The notes under the pieces are model-generated. The model was not told the DNA's origin and ran no database searches. It saw nothing but the letters and a program-made list of their open reading frames with translations. The position numbers and the translations under genes were made by a program. Of a DNA stretch of 18,108 nucleotides, positions 6,958 through 14,406 are shown piece after piece; positions within the stretch are counted from its first letter, which is position 1; the number at the start of each line of letters is the position of its first letter. The stretch lies in NCBI GenBank assembly GCA_013203755.1, contig JABMPI010000449.1, forward strand, positions 1 through 18,108. The letters are read 5' to 3'. This DNA is from Bacteroidota bacterium (GTDB lineage Bacteria > Bacteroidota > Bacteroidia > Bacteroidales > Prolixibacteraceae).

Positions 6958-8283
6958 ATGAAGGTAAATTTACAAATATTGGTTTTGGCAATTGTTCTCT
7001 TTTCCTGCAATACAAAAGAAAAAAAGCAGGATGAAAAGAAACAGGTACTGGCAAAAACTGAGGTAAGTAACCAAAACGAAGAGTGGAGTGAAATTGCACC
7101 TTCAATTGTAAAAATAAATTCATTCGATGGAAATCGTATTTTAGAATCGGGGCAAGGTTTTTTTGTTGCTGAAGATCTTATTGTCACCAAATATTCGCTG
7201 GTAAGTAGAGCCACACAAGTTAAAATTACACCATTCAATGAGAATAAAGAATACATCGCAAAAAGCTATGTTGCTTTCGATCGAATAAACGATCTGATTA
7301 TTTTGAAGGTGGATAGTTTAAAAAGAAAACCCATAGAACTATTTTCGGGGGTCGCCCCAAACTCTGCTAAATCAATGTATATTTCTTCCAATACAGAGAC
7401 AATTATTCAGCTTTTTACAGGAAAAATTTTGAATTTGGCAACCGTAAAAGGCATCAAATTATATCGATTAACTAACCGTGTTAGAAAATCTACTTTTGGA
7501 ATGCCAATTTTTGTCTCCAATAAAAAGGCAGTTGGCTTAGCATTTTCGGCAACAGTAAACTACGAAATGCAGAGTTTTGCAATTCCGTCGCTGTATATTT
7601 CAACACTGTTAAAAAACAGAAATAAAGTGCCGGCAACTTTGAAGCCTTTGCGGGGCGATTCAAATGAAAAAGTGTCGGCAGAAAACAGCAAAATAAAAGG
7701 CTTGGTTTTGGAAACCGACGCAGGAAATATCACAATTCGATTATTTAATGAAACTCCTGAATACCGCGATAATTTTATAAAACTTACCAATGAACATTAT
7801 TTCGACAGTCTTTTGATTCACCGTGTAATGGGTAATTTTGGAATTCAAAGTGGTGCCGCCGACACGCGTTACACCGAAAAAGGTGATAATGTAGGTTGGA
7901 AAGGTCCGGGGTATACTATTCCTGCACACATTATTCCAGGGCTGTTTCATAAACGTGGAATGATTGGTTCGCCCCGAAAACCCGACACAAAAAATCAACA
8001 TCGCCGTTCCGATGGATCACAGTTTTATATTGTTTCGGGGCGCAAATATTCCGACCGGGAACTGAATGATTTGGAAGAGCAAAACAACTATAAATTTACA
8101 CCTCAACAACGCCGGGTTTATAAAACAATTGGTGGTTCGCCGCATTTAGATGGAACGTACACGGTATTTGGAGAAGTGGTTTCTGGAATGGCTGTGGTAG
8201 ATACAATTGTAAAAGTTGAAACCGATAACCAGTGGCGTCCTTTGGAAGATATTCGTTTAAAGAAGGTAACTATTTTGAAATAA
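6958..8283 (+). CDS. Inactive trypsin-like domain fused to cyclophilin, lipoprotein
   Basis: A 441-residue two-domain lipoprotein (lipobox LFSC, Cys17). Residues about 43-220 have the layout of a DegP/HtrA-type chymotrypsin fold: SGQGFFVAEDLIVTKYSLV (63-82), an NDLIILKV strand (111-118), STFGMPIFVSNKKAVGLAF (178-196) and a final FAIPSLYI (207-214). By alignment with the family, the catalytic His is Ser80 and the nucleophile Ser is Phe180; only Asp112 is kept, so it should not cleave proteins. Residues 245-441 are a cyclophilin with Arg289, Phe294, Gln297 and Phe356; the Met61 position is Gly295 and the Gly after Gln is Ser298. Here the helical insertion of its sister genes is reduced to about 20 residues. 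Last gene of the operon. The pseudoprotease may act as a substrate-binding module. Fusion is seen directly; the loss of activity is inferred from alignment by eye. Confidence 0.85.
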   Translation: MKVNLQILVLAIVLFSCNTKEKKQDEKKQVLAKTEVSNQNEEWSEIAPSIVKINSFDGNRILESGQGFFVAEDLIVTKYSLVSRATQVKITPFNENKEYIAKSYVAFDRINDLIILKVDSLKRKPIELFSGVAPNSAKSMYISSNTETIIQLFTGKILNLATVKGIKLYRLTNRVRKSTFGMPIFVSNKKAVGLAFSATVNYEMQSFAIPSLYISTLLKNRNKVPATLKPLRGDSNEKVSAENSKIKGLVLETDAGNITIRLFNETPEYRDNFIKLTNEHYFDSLLIHRVMGNFGIQSGAADTRYTEKGDNVGWKGPGYTIPAHIIPGLFHKRGMIGSPRKPDTKNQHRRSDGSQFYIVSGRKYSDRELNDLEEQNNYKFTPQQRRVYKTIGGSPHLDGTYTVFGEVVSGMAVVDTIVKVETDNQWRPLEDIRLKKVTILK

Positions 8284-8284
8284 T

Positions 8285-8312
8285 TGGAATTAGAAAACCT
8301 CAACTAATTCCA
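8285..8312. terminator. Hairpin between convergent genes
   Basis: TGGAATTAG (8285-8293) and CTAATTCCA (8304-8312) form a perfect 9-bp stem with a 10-base loop, just after the cyclophilin operon and overlapping the stop codon of the HAD gene on the other strand. Only 6 bases separate the two stop codons. There is no strong U-tract, so it may be a weak two-way terminator. Confidence 0.45.
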
Positions 8313-8913
8313 TTCCACTTTTCAACCAAAATGTTTTTAATCCCACTTGTTGAGCACCATTAATATTATCCTCTAAATCGTCTACAAACAGGCTCTCTTC
8401 AGGGTTAATGCCAGAGAGTTTTACCACTTTCTCGAAAGAACTTAAATTGGGTTTTCTGTCTTTAATATCTTGCGAATAATAATCTTTTACAAAAAGTGAC
8501 GAAAAGTCTATTGCGTGTTGAAGTAGAAACTCTTTGGAGATTTTGTTTATATGTATTTTGTTGGTGTTACTAAACAGGTAAACGTTGTATTTTTTGCTTA
8601 ATTCTAGCAAAAGAGTTACTCGTTTTGCAGGAATATCTAAAATCATTGCATTCCATGCCTCATCAATTTGTTGGTCAGTAACCGTTGGGTTTTTTAGAAT
8701 TTCGCGCAGTCGGTTTCTAAATTTTTCAGTAGTAACATTTCCTGTTTCCAAATCATAAAATACCGGGTCAGAATAAACCAGTTTTCTGTCTAATATATCT
8801 TTTGCCAAACCTAATTCCTGAAATGCTTTTATCGATGCTTCAAAGTCAAGATTCAATAATACATTTCCCATGTCGAAAATGATATTTTTAATGTTGGTGA
8901 GGTCTATTTGCAT
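8290..8913 (-). CDS. HAD-superfamily phosphatase, YihX type
   Basis: A 207-residue cytosolic haloacid-dehalogenase family hydrolase. Motif I is FDMGNVLLNLD with nucleophile Asp14; the usual second Asp is Gly16, as in the YihX group. Motif II is LFSNTNKIH (Ser115), motif III Lys154 in DRKPN, and motif IV FVDDLEDN (Asp178, Asp179) followed by INGAQQVGLKT. The 'SNTN…H' and 'SQD…RKP' segments and a short helical cap (about 24-90) match E. coli YihX, a sugar-phosphate phosphatase acting on alpha-D-glucose 1-phosphate, in length and order. The substrate here is unverified. The gene is convergent with the cyclophilin operon (6 bases between stops) and divergent from mtnA with a 46-base gap. The divergent arrangement may mean shared regulation but does not prove a role in methionine salvage. 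Confidence 0.85.
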   Translation of the reverse strand: MQIDLTNIKNIIFDMGNVLLNLDFEASIKAFQELGLAKDILDRKLVYSDPVFYDLETGNVTTEKFRNRLREILKNPTVTDQQIDEAWNAMILDIPAKRVTLLLELSKKYNVYLFSNTNKIHINKISKEFLLQHAIDFSSLFVKDYYSQDIKDRKPNLSSFEKVVKLSGINPEESLFVDDLEDNINGAQQVGLKTFWLKSGMELVEVF

Positions 8914-8959
8914 TTTATTATTTTTATGGCCGTAAATATATAAATTTAAAAAAAGGCTA

Positions 8960-10060
8960 GTGAAAATTCAAGATAAACATTACCATACAATTTGGATTAA
9001 GGAGGGCAACAATAAAATCATTCAGGTAATCGACCAGCGGAAATTGCCTTTTCAATTTGAAATATTTGATATAGAAACAGTTGAAGATGCATTTTTTTCC
9101 ATTAAAGAAATGGTGGTTCGAGGCGCTCCATTAATTGGTGTTACTGCTGCTTACGGAATGTATGTGGCACTTTTAAATTTTGAAGGTGACGATGTAGGAA
9201 AATACATAATTGAAAGGGCGGAGTACTTAAAATCATCTCGGCCAACAGCCGTTAATTTGGCATTTGCTGTAGACGAAATGGTAGAATTTATTTTGAAAGA
9301 AAAATTGAATATAGATTTAATTCAATTAACACTTGAAAAGACAAATTCTTTAAAAGAAGAGGAAATTACTTTTGGAGATAAAATTGGAGAATTTGGATTT
9401 GAAATAATTAAAAATATTTACAAGAAAAAAGGAGAGACGGTAAATATTCTCACACATTGTAACGCCGGTTGGTTGGCCTGCATCGATTGGGGAACTGCAA
9501 CCGCACCAATTTACAAAGCACATTTATACGGGATACCAATTCATGTTTGGGTAGACGAAACACGCCCACGAAACCAGGGAGCGCGTTTAACGGCATTCGA
9601 ATTGGGCGAAGAAAATGTTCCGCACACGGTTATTCCAGATAACACAGGCGGACATTTAATGCAACATGGAATGGTGGATGTGGTAATTGTTGGCAGCGAC
9701 AGAACCACAATTACGGGCGATGTAGCAAATAAAATTGGAACTTATTTAAAAGCCTTGGCAGCAAAAGATAATAACGTTCCGTTTTACGTGGCTTTACCCT
9801 CGTCTACTTTCGATTGGAAAATAGAAGATGGCATTTCAGGAATTCCCATTGAGCAGCGAGACCCAACTGAAGTTTCGGAAATTGAAGGTTGGGATGGAGG
9901 CAAAGTTCAAACCGTACGATTGGTTCCTGAGAAAAGCAAGGTGGCAAATTATGGATTCGATGTAACTCCTGCTCGTTTGGTAACAGGATTAATTACAGAA
10001 CGCGGCGTTTGTGAAGCCAACAAAAAAAGTATTTTAAAACTTTTCCCAGAAAAAATATAA
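8960..10060 (+). CDS. mtnA: S-methyl-5-thioribose-1-phosphate isomerase
   Basis: A 366-residue enzyme of methionine salvage that isomerises 5-methylthioribose-1-phosphate (an aldose) to methylthioribulose-1-phosphate (a ketose). The family landmarks are there: RGAPLIGVTAAYG, the catalytic Cys167 in THCNAG, TRPRNQGARLTAFEL, and Asp247 in IVGSDRTTITGDVANKIGTY, followed by the PFYVALPSSTFD segment. Length fits the family. The start is GTG at 8960 rather than ATG: translation from there gives MKIQDKHYHTIWI, the family N-terminus, and AAAAAAAGG a few bases upstream is the best available ribosome site. The TAA is directly followed by the ATG of mtnP, so the product of the next enzyme is made in the same unit. 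The only other MtnA-like possibility, eIF2B-type proteins, is excluded by THCNAG and the Cys. Confidence 0.95.
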   Translation: MKIQDKHYHTIWIKEGNNKIIQVIDQRKLPFQFEIFDIETVEDAFFSIKEMVVRGAPLIGVTAAYGMYVALLNFEGDDVGKYIIERAEYLKSSRPTAVNLAFAVDEMVEFILKEKLNIDLIQLTLEKTNSLKEEEITFGDKIGEFGFEIIKNIYKKKGETVNILTHCNAGWLACIDWGTATAPIYKAHLYGIPIHVWVDETRPRNQGARLTAFELGEENVPHTVIPDNTGGHLMQHGMVDVVIVGSDRTTITGDVANKIGTYLKALAAKDNNVPFYVALPSSTFDWKIEDGISGIPIEQRDPTEVSEIEGWDGGKVQTVRLVPEKSKVANYGFDVTPARLVTGLITERGVCEANKKSILKLFPEKI

Positions 10061-10807
10061 ATGAAAAAAATAGCAATTATTGGTGGTTCGGGTTTGGAAA
10101 ATCCAGCCATTTTACAAAACCCGGAAACGGTAAATATTGAAACTCCATACGGAAATCCCTCGTCAGATTTTAAAACCGGTAAAATAGAAGGTGTTGATGT
10201 GGTTCTTTTATCTCGCCATGGAAGAGATCATTCCATACCGCCAACTCAGGTAAATAATCGGGCCAATTTGTGGGCAATTCAAAAATTGGGTTGTACGCAC
10301 ATTATTGCAACCACGGCATGTGGAAGTTTGCGCGAAGAAATTAACCGTGGCGACATGGTCATTCTCGATCAGTTTATCGATTTTACCCGATTCAGAAAAG
10401 TAACTTTTTTTGAAAAATTTGAAAAGGGAGAATTAAATCACACTCCAATGGCAGACCCTTTTGACGAAGTATTGAGAACTAAATTAATAGAAACTGCAGC
10501 TGAACAAAAATTGAATTATCATCCCAAAGGAACAGTAATAACAATTGAAGGACCTCGGTTTTCATCCCGTGCAGAATCGAATATGTTTCGAATGTGGGGA
10601 GCCGATGTAATAAATATGTCGGTGTCACCCGAATGTATTCTGGCAAACGAATTGGGAATTCCGTACGCCGCAATAGCATTAAGTACCGATTACGATTGCT
10701 GGAAGACCGATGAGGCTCCGGTAACCTGGGAAGAGGTGATTAAAGTATTTAATCAGAATGTGGAAAATGTGATTCAATTGTTAGTAAAAACCATTTCAAT
10801 ATTATAA
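10061..10807 (+). CDS. mtnP: S-methyl-5'-thioadenosine phosphorylase
   Basis: A 248-residue purine-phosphorylase-fold enzyme that splits methylthioadenosine with phosphate to adenine and methylthioribose-1-phosphate, the substrate of MtnA. Motifs: MKKIAIIGGSGL at the N-terminus, LLSRHGRDHSIPPTQVNNRANLWA (phosphate/substrate loop), TTACGSLREEINRGDMVILDQFIDFT, GPRFSSRAESNMFR, and the decisive NMSVSPE … LSTDYDCW segment. The DYDCW pair of aspartates resembles human MTAP, which prefers MTA to inosine, so MTAP is favoured over PNP. At 248 residues it is shorter than human MTAP (283), mainly at the ends. It follows mtnA with no spacer. The other salvage genes (dehydratase, enolase-phosphatase, dioxygenase) are not in the window, so the fate of the ketose-phosphate is not shown. 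Confidence 0.92.
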   Translation: MKKIAIIGGSGLENPAILQNPETVNIETPYGNPSSDFKTGKIEGVDVVLLSRHGRDHSIPPTQVNNRANLWAIQKLGCTHIIATTACGSLREEINRGDMVILDQFIDFTRFRKVTFFEKFEKGELNHTPMADPFDEVLRTKLIETAAEQKLNYHPKGTVITIEGPRFSSRAESNMFRMWGADVINMSVSPECILANELGIPYAAIALSTDYDCWKTDEAPVTWEEVIKVFNQNVENVIQLLVKTISIL

Positions 10808-10842
10808 TTTGTGTTGCTGAATATGTTCTGGATTGTTTTTGG

Positions 10843-10884
10843 CATGGCATTTGTAAGTTGTTGCGAAACTGTTTCAAAGCCATG
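10843..10884 (+). other. Bulged hairpin in the mtnP 3' region
   Basis: CATGGC-A-TTTG (10843-10853) can pair with CAAA-GCCATG (10875-10884), giving about 10 pairs and one bulged A, with a smaller AGTT/AACT helix inside the loop. It lies 35 bases past the mtnP stop and before the terminator, so it would be in the 3' untranslated region. No U-tract. Confidence 0.4.
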
Positions 10885-10958
10885 AAAACAAGTTTTTGAC
10901 CATTCAGTTAGTACCAATATATTTTAGCCAATTATGTGTGGTTGGCAATCAATTTATT

Positions 10959-10991
10959 AGCGGTATCTTTTTAGGAGATGCCGCTTTTTTT
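10959..10991 (+). terminator. Rho-independent terminator
   Basis: AGCGGTATC (10959-10967) and GATGCCGCT (10977-10985) form a 9-bp stem (one T·G) with a 9-base loop, then a 7-base T run. It should end the mtnA-mtnP transcript, about 150 bases after the mtnP stop. Confidence 0.85.
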
Positions 10992-11306
10992 ATTGGTGAA
11001 TATTGGAAATGAATATTAATTTTAGGGCAAACTAGATTTTATGAAACGAAAATGAAATTTAATTTGCGATATTTTACAAACAAGCAGGATTAAATTTCAT
11101 CGAGAGTTACATAAGTTACAGATAATTACATACAATTTAAACTTAGTGAAAGGTTTTAAATAACTTCCCCATTCTGACTCGTTCTTTTTCCCTTTCTCTT
11201 CATTAAAATTTTGCACCGTAACTATGGCTATGCTTGAAAATTATAATTCGATAAAGAAAAAAATAACATCGTCATCTTTGAACAACTTATTTTAAACTTT
11301 TCACTT

Positions 11307-12749
11307 ATGAAATTAAAGACAGTATTTTTTTTCACTCTTTCTCTTCTTGTTTTTCTAACTGTTTCTTGTGATGAAAAGGAGGATCAAAAGCCAAATGTAA
11401 TATTTGTGTTTGCCGATCAGTGGCGAACGCAGGATATTGGTTACAACGGGAATGATGTTGTAAAAACGCCTGCCATAGATAAACTTTCGGAAGAGAGTGT
11501 AGTTTTTACTAATGCTGTTTCGGGCTGCCCGGTTTGTTGCCCTTATCGCGCCAGTTTGTTAACCGGTCAGTATCCGTTAACTCACGGTGTTTTTTATAAT
11601 GATAAACCCTTAAACCCCAATGCAAATTCCATTGCGAAAGTATACAAGCAAGCGGGTTACGAAACGGGTTACATTGGCAAGTGGCATCTGAATGGCCATG
11701 AACAAGGAGAACCAACTGCTGTGGGACGAAAGAAATTTATTCCTGTAGAACGCAGGCAAGGATTCGATTTTTGGCAAGTACTTGAATGTACTCACGATTA
11801 CAATAACTCGTTTTATTATGGTGATTCGCCGGAGATATTAAAATGGCAGGAGTACGATGCAATTGCTCAAACCAAGTCGGCAATTGGTTATATAAATGAA
11901 AAATCGAAAAAAGAGAAACCATTTTTATTGATGCTTTCGTGGGGACCGCCGCATGCACCGTACCAAACTGCACCAGAGAAATATCAAAAAATGTATTCGC
12001 CCGACGATATTGAAATTCGTCCGAATGTTCCTGATGAATTAAGAGAAAATGCGCGCAACGATATTGCAGGATACTACGCTCATATTACTGCGTTGGACGA
12101 TTGTATGAAAGAACTTTTGGAGGCAGTCGAAAATTCAGGAATTAAAGAAAATACAATTTTTGTTTTTACTTCCGACCATGGCGATATGCTATACTCGCAA
12201 GGAAACAAGAAAAAACAACAACCCTGGGACGAATCACTCCGAGTTCCATTTTTATTGCGTTTTCCTGAAAAGTTGGGAACAGCACAAAAGAAAATAGAGA
12301 TGTCCATTAATACCCCCGATATTATGCCAACTTTGCTCGGATTATCTGGTATTGCTATTCCCGAAACTGTAAAAGGATCAGATTATTCGAAAGTTTTGAC
12401 AGGTGAAGAGAAGCCCAATGATGAGGCGGTTTTAATTCAATGTCCAGTGCCGTTTCATCAATGGAATTATGGAACTGGTGGGAGAGAATACCGGGGAGTA
12501 AAAACCAGCCGATTTACTTATGTTAGAGATTTAAATGGGCCGTGGTTGCTGTATGATAACCAAACAGATCCTTATCAAATGAATAATTTAATCGGAGCCG
12601 ATGAGTATATTTATATTGAAGCTGATTTGGAAAAGCAACTTCAGGAATTACTAAAAAAGACAAATGATAGATTCCTCTCGGCAAATGAATACATGAAAAA
12701 ATGGGGATACCGTTGGGATAAAAATGATAGTTTAAATATTGTGTTATAA
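11307..12749 (+). CDS. Sulfatase lipoprotein (FGly type)
   Basis: A 480-residue arylsulfatase-family (S1) enzyme that hydrolyses sulfate esters, likely on a sulfated carbohydrate. Signal peptide with lipobox TVSC puts lipidated Cys at 21, so it is on the envelope. The formylglycine motif reads C77-C-P-Y-R-A-S-L-L-T-G, where Cys77 is the residue oxidised to FGly by a separate maturase (anSME type, not in this window). Tyr instead of Ser/Ala at position +3 is a recognised variant. Other landmarks: the metal-binding Asp37 in FVFADQW, GKWHLNG (Lys125), PPHAPY, and SDHGD (Asp290, His291). A Cys adjacent to the modified Cys is notable. No susCD, glycoside hydrolase or regulator is nearby, so the substrate cannot be inferred. 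The nitroreductase follows 64 bases downstream. Confidence 0.92.
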   Translation: MKLKTVFFFTLSLLVFLTVSCDEKEDQKPNVIFVFADQWRTQDIGYNGNDVVKTPAIDKLSEESVVFTNAVSGCPVCCPYRASLLTGQYPLTHGVFYNDKPLNPNANSIAKVYKQAGYETGYIGKWHLNGHEQGEPTAVGRKKFIPVERRQGFDFWQVLECTHDYNNSFYYGDSPEILKWQEYDAIAQTKSAIGYINEKSKKEKPFLLMLSWGPPHAPYQTAPEKYQKMYSPDDIEIRPNVPDELRENARNDIAGYYAHITALDDCMKELLEAVENSGIKENTIFVFTSDHGDMLYSQGNKKKQQPWDESLRVPFLLRFPEKLGTAQKKIEMSINTPDIMPTLLGLSGIAIPETVKGSDYSKVLTGEEKPNDEAVLIQCPVPFHQWNYGTGGREYRGVKTSRFTYVRDLNGPWLLYDNQTDPYQMNNLIGADEYIYIEADLEKQLQELLKKTNDRFLSANEYMKKWGYRWDKNDSLNIVL

Positions 12750-12794
12750 ATTGTTATGCAGCAAGTCGTTTCATGCCGTTGACGCATAACAATT
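12749..12794. repeat. Perfect inverted repeat between sulfatase and nitroreductase
   Basis: AATTGTTATGC (12749-12759) and GCATAACAATT (12784-12794) are perfect 11-base arms around a 24-base spacer. It begins at the last base of the sulfatase stop and ends about 20 bases before the nitroreductase start. It lacks a U-tract, so it could be a weak terminator, an operator or a mobile-element footprint. Confidence 0.6.
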
Positions 12795-12813
12795 ATTTTG
12801 AAAATGAAAATTT

Positions 12814-13359
12814 ATGACTTTTAATGAACTAATTAATAAACGCCAAAGTGTGCGAAGATATCAGGAAAAACCTGTTGAGCGCGAGAAATTACATCAACTG
12901 GTTGAGGCGGTTCACCTTGCTCCATCAGCCTGCAATTCGCAACCCTGGAAACTGATACTGGTTGACGAAAGAGAATTAAAAGATGAAGTTGCAAAAGCAA
13001 CATTTAGTAAAGCGGTTGCATTTAATAAATTTGCAGTTCAGGCTCCGGTAATTGCGGTTTTGGTTATCGAAAAAGCAAAACTAATTGCACAAATTGGTGG
13101 AAGTATAAAAGATATGGAATACCCACAAATTGACATTGGAATTGCAGCGGAACATTTTTGTTTACAAGCAGCTGAGTTGGGTTTGGGAACTTGTATGATT
13201 GGCTGGTTCGATGAAAAGAAGATTCAGCAACTTTTAAATATTCCAAGAAAAAGAAAAATTGGATTGGTAATTACGCTGGGTTATCCTCTTGAAGATTATA
13301 AACTGAGAAAGAAAATCCGCAAACCTTTGGATGAAATTTGCGGATTTAATTCGTATTAA
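12814..13359 (+). CDS. Nitroreductase family protein (FMN-dependent)
   Basis: A 181-residue flavin-dependent oxidoreductase of the nitroreductase superfamily. FMN-contact segments are visible: KRQSVRRY (residues 9-16, with Arg10 and the R-R pair), APSACNSQPWKLILV (36-50), and ELGLGTCMIGWFDEKKIQQLLNIP (121-144), then LVITLGYP near the end. Cytosolic, using NAD(P)H in most members; actual substrate (nitro compound, quinone or an intracellular metabolite) cannot be told. The ATG at 12814 begins TFNELINKRQSVRRY, the family N-terminus. Length is at the short end of the family (180-220). It is separated from the sulfatase by 64 bases holding an inverted repeat and ends before a palindromic element at 13367-13441. 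Confidence 0.88.
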   Translation: MTFNELINKRQSVRRYQEKPVEREKLHQLVEAVHLAPSACNSQPWKLILVDERELKDEVAKATFSKAVAFNKFAVQAPVIAVLVIEKAKLIAQIGGSIKDMEYPQIDIGIAAEHFCLQAAELGLGTCMIGWFDEKKIQQLLNIPRKRKIGLVITLGYPLEDYKLRKKIRKPLDEICGFNSY

Positions 13360-13366
13360 TCGGAGC

Positions 13367-13441
13367 TGTCATTTCGAAGGAGGAACGACTGAGAAATCTC
13401 ATTCAAACCGTAACAGATTTCTCCTTTCAGTCGAAATGACA
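13367..13441. repeat. Palindromic repeat between convergent genes (REP-like)
   Basis: TGTCATTTCGA (13367-13377) and TCGAAATGACA (13431-13441) are perfect 11-base outer arms. GAGAAATCT (13391-13399) and AGATTTCTC (13415-13423) are perfect inner arms, with imperfect pairing between. The TGTCATTTCGA…GAGAAATCT pattern resembles widely dispersed palindromic elements in Bacteroidota genomes. It sits between convergent genes and may double as a two-way terminator. Only one copy is in the window, so its repeat status is inferred. Confidence 0.65.
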
Positions 13442-13452
13442 ATAAAAATTTG

Positions 13453-14370
13453 TTACCCTAAAAACTGATTCAGATAATTACGACTTGTTAAAATGGCTGT
13501 TTTTACATCTTCCTCCGAACCTTCAAAAGCTTTGTCTTCCACTTCAATACAAACCGGACCACGGTATTTTACAGTAGTTAAAGCCGAGAAAAATCCACGC
13601 CAGTCAACATCCCCTAATCCGGGTATTTTGGGCGAATGATAATCGAGTGGGTAAGCCATAATTCCCACTTCATTTAATTTGTCGCGAAATACTTTTACAT
13701 CTTTTAAATGAATGTGGAATAGTTTTTCACTGAAATCGTAAATGGGTTGAACTTCGTCCATTTGTTGCCAAACCAAGTGCGATGGGTCGTAGTTTAATCC
13801 AAAGTTTGAGCTTGGGATAATTTCGAACATTTTTTTCCAGATTGCAGGTGTAGTTGCCAGGTTTTTACCACCCGGCCATTCGTCGCGAGTGAAAATCATT
13901 GGGCAGTTTTCAATACCAATTTTCACCTTATTTTCTTCGGCTACTTTAATAATATCAGGCCAAATTTCTGCAAATTTTTCAAGATTCTCTTCTACGCTTT
14001 TTTGCGGGTCTCTACCAACAAAAGTATTTACAACCGGGATCTCCAATTTTGCAGCTGCACGAATTACATTTTTAATGTGCTCAATATAAACTTCTGCTTG
14101 CGAACTGTCTGCATCCAATGGATTTGGATAGTAGCCCAGCCCGGAGATATAAATATTATGTTTTTTAAGTACCGACTTTATTTCATTAGCTTTATTATCG
14201 TCAATCTCATCAACATTAATGTGGGTAACTCCGGCGTATCTGCGTTCGGCTTTTCCCTTTGGCCAGCACATTATTTCCACACATTTAAATTGGTTGGCTG
14301 CCGCAAATTCAACAACTTCTTCAAAACTCTTTTCAGCAAGTATGGCACTTACAAATCCTAAGTCTAACAT
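13453..14370 (-). CDS. Sugar phosphate isomerase/epimerase-like TIM barrel
   Basis: A 305-residue cytosolic TIM-barrel protein of the xylose-isomerase-like/AP-endonuclease-2 family, which groups sugar isomerases, epimerases and related metal-dependent enzymes. Strand-by-strand landmarks: LGFVSAILAEKSFEEVVEFAA (strand 1), KCVEIMCWP (2), GLGYYPNPLD (3), VVNTFVGRDP (4), and likely metal ligands Glu154 (IGIENCP), Asp195/His198 (NYDPSHL), His221 (HIHLKD) and Glu276 (CIEVED). Sequence alone does not set the substrate; myo-inositol, keto-sugar or a related polyol are typical. It is 36 bases downstream of the HU-SPOR gene on the same strand, so a shared transcript is possible, but there is no functional reason to link them. 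Confidence 0.88.
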   Translation of the reverse strand: MLDLGFVSAILAEKSFEEVVEFAAANQFKCVEIMCWPKGKAERRYAGVTHINVDEIDDNKANEIKSVLKKHNIYISGLGYYPNPLDADSSQAEVYIEHIKNVIRAAAKLEIPVVNTFVGRDPQKSVEENLEKFAEIWPDIIKVAEENKVKIGIENCPMIFTRDEWPGGKNLATTPAIWKKMFEIIPSSNFGLNYDPSHLVWQQMDEVQPIYDFSEKLFHIHLKDVKVFRDKLNEVGIMAYPLDYHSPKIPGLGDVDWRGFFSALTTVKYRGPVCIEVEDKAFEGSEEDVKTAILTSRNYLNQFLG

Positions 14371-14406
14371 GGTTTATATTTTTGTACGGTTTATTTTGTT
14401 GATTTT

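Larger units (their letters stand above)
10808..11306. other. Non-coding interval, 499 bases
   Basis: No credible protein gene. It contains a bulged hairpin (10843-10884), a strong plus-strand terminator (10959-10991), and then an AT-rich 300-base leader before the sulfatase. A possible -7 box, TATGCTTG at 11229-11236, and a TTTTG at 11209-11213 are only 15 bases apart, which is too close for the usual Bacteroidota spacing, so I do not call a promoter. The stretch 10992-11200 holds nothing I recognise. Confidence 0.6.

Noticed and set aside
11209..11236. TTTTG and TATGCTTG as a sulfatase promoter
   Set aside because: Spacing of 15 bases is too short for the usual 19-21 in Bacteroidota.
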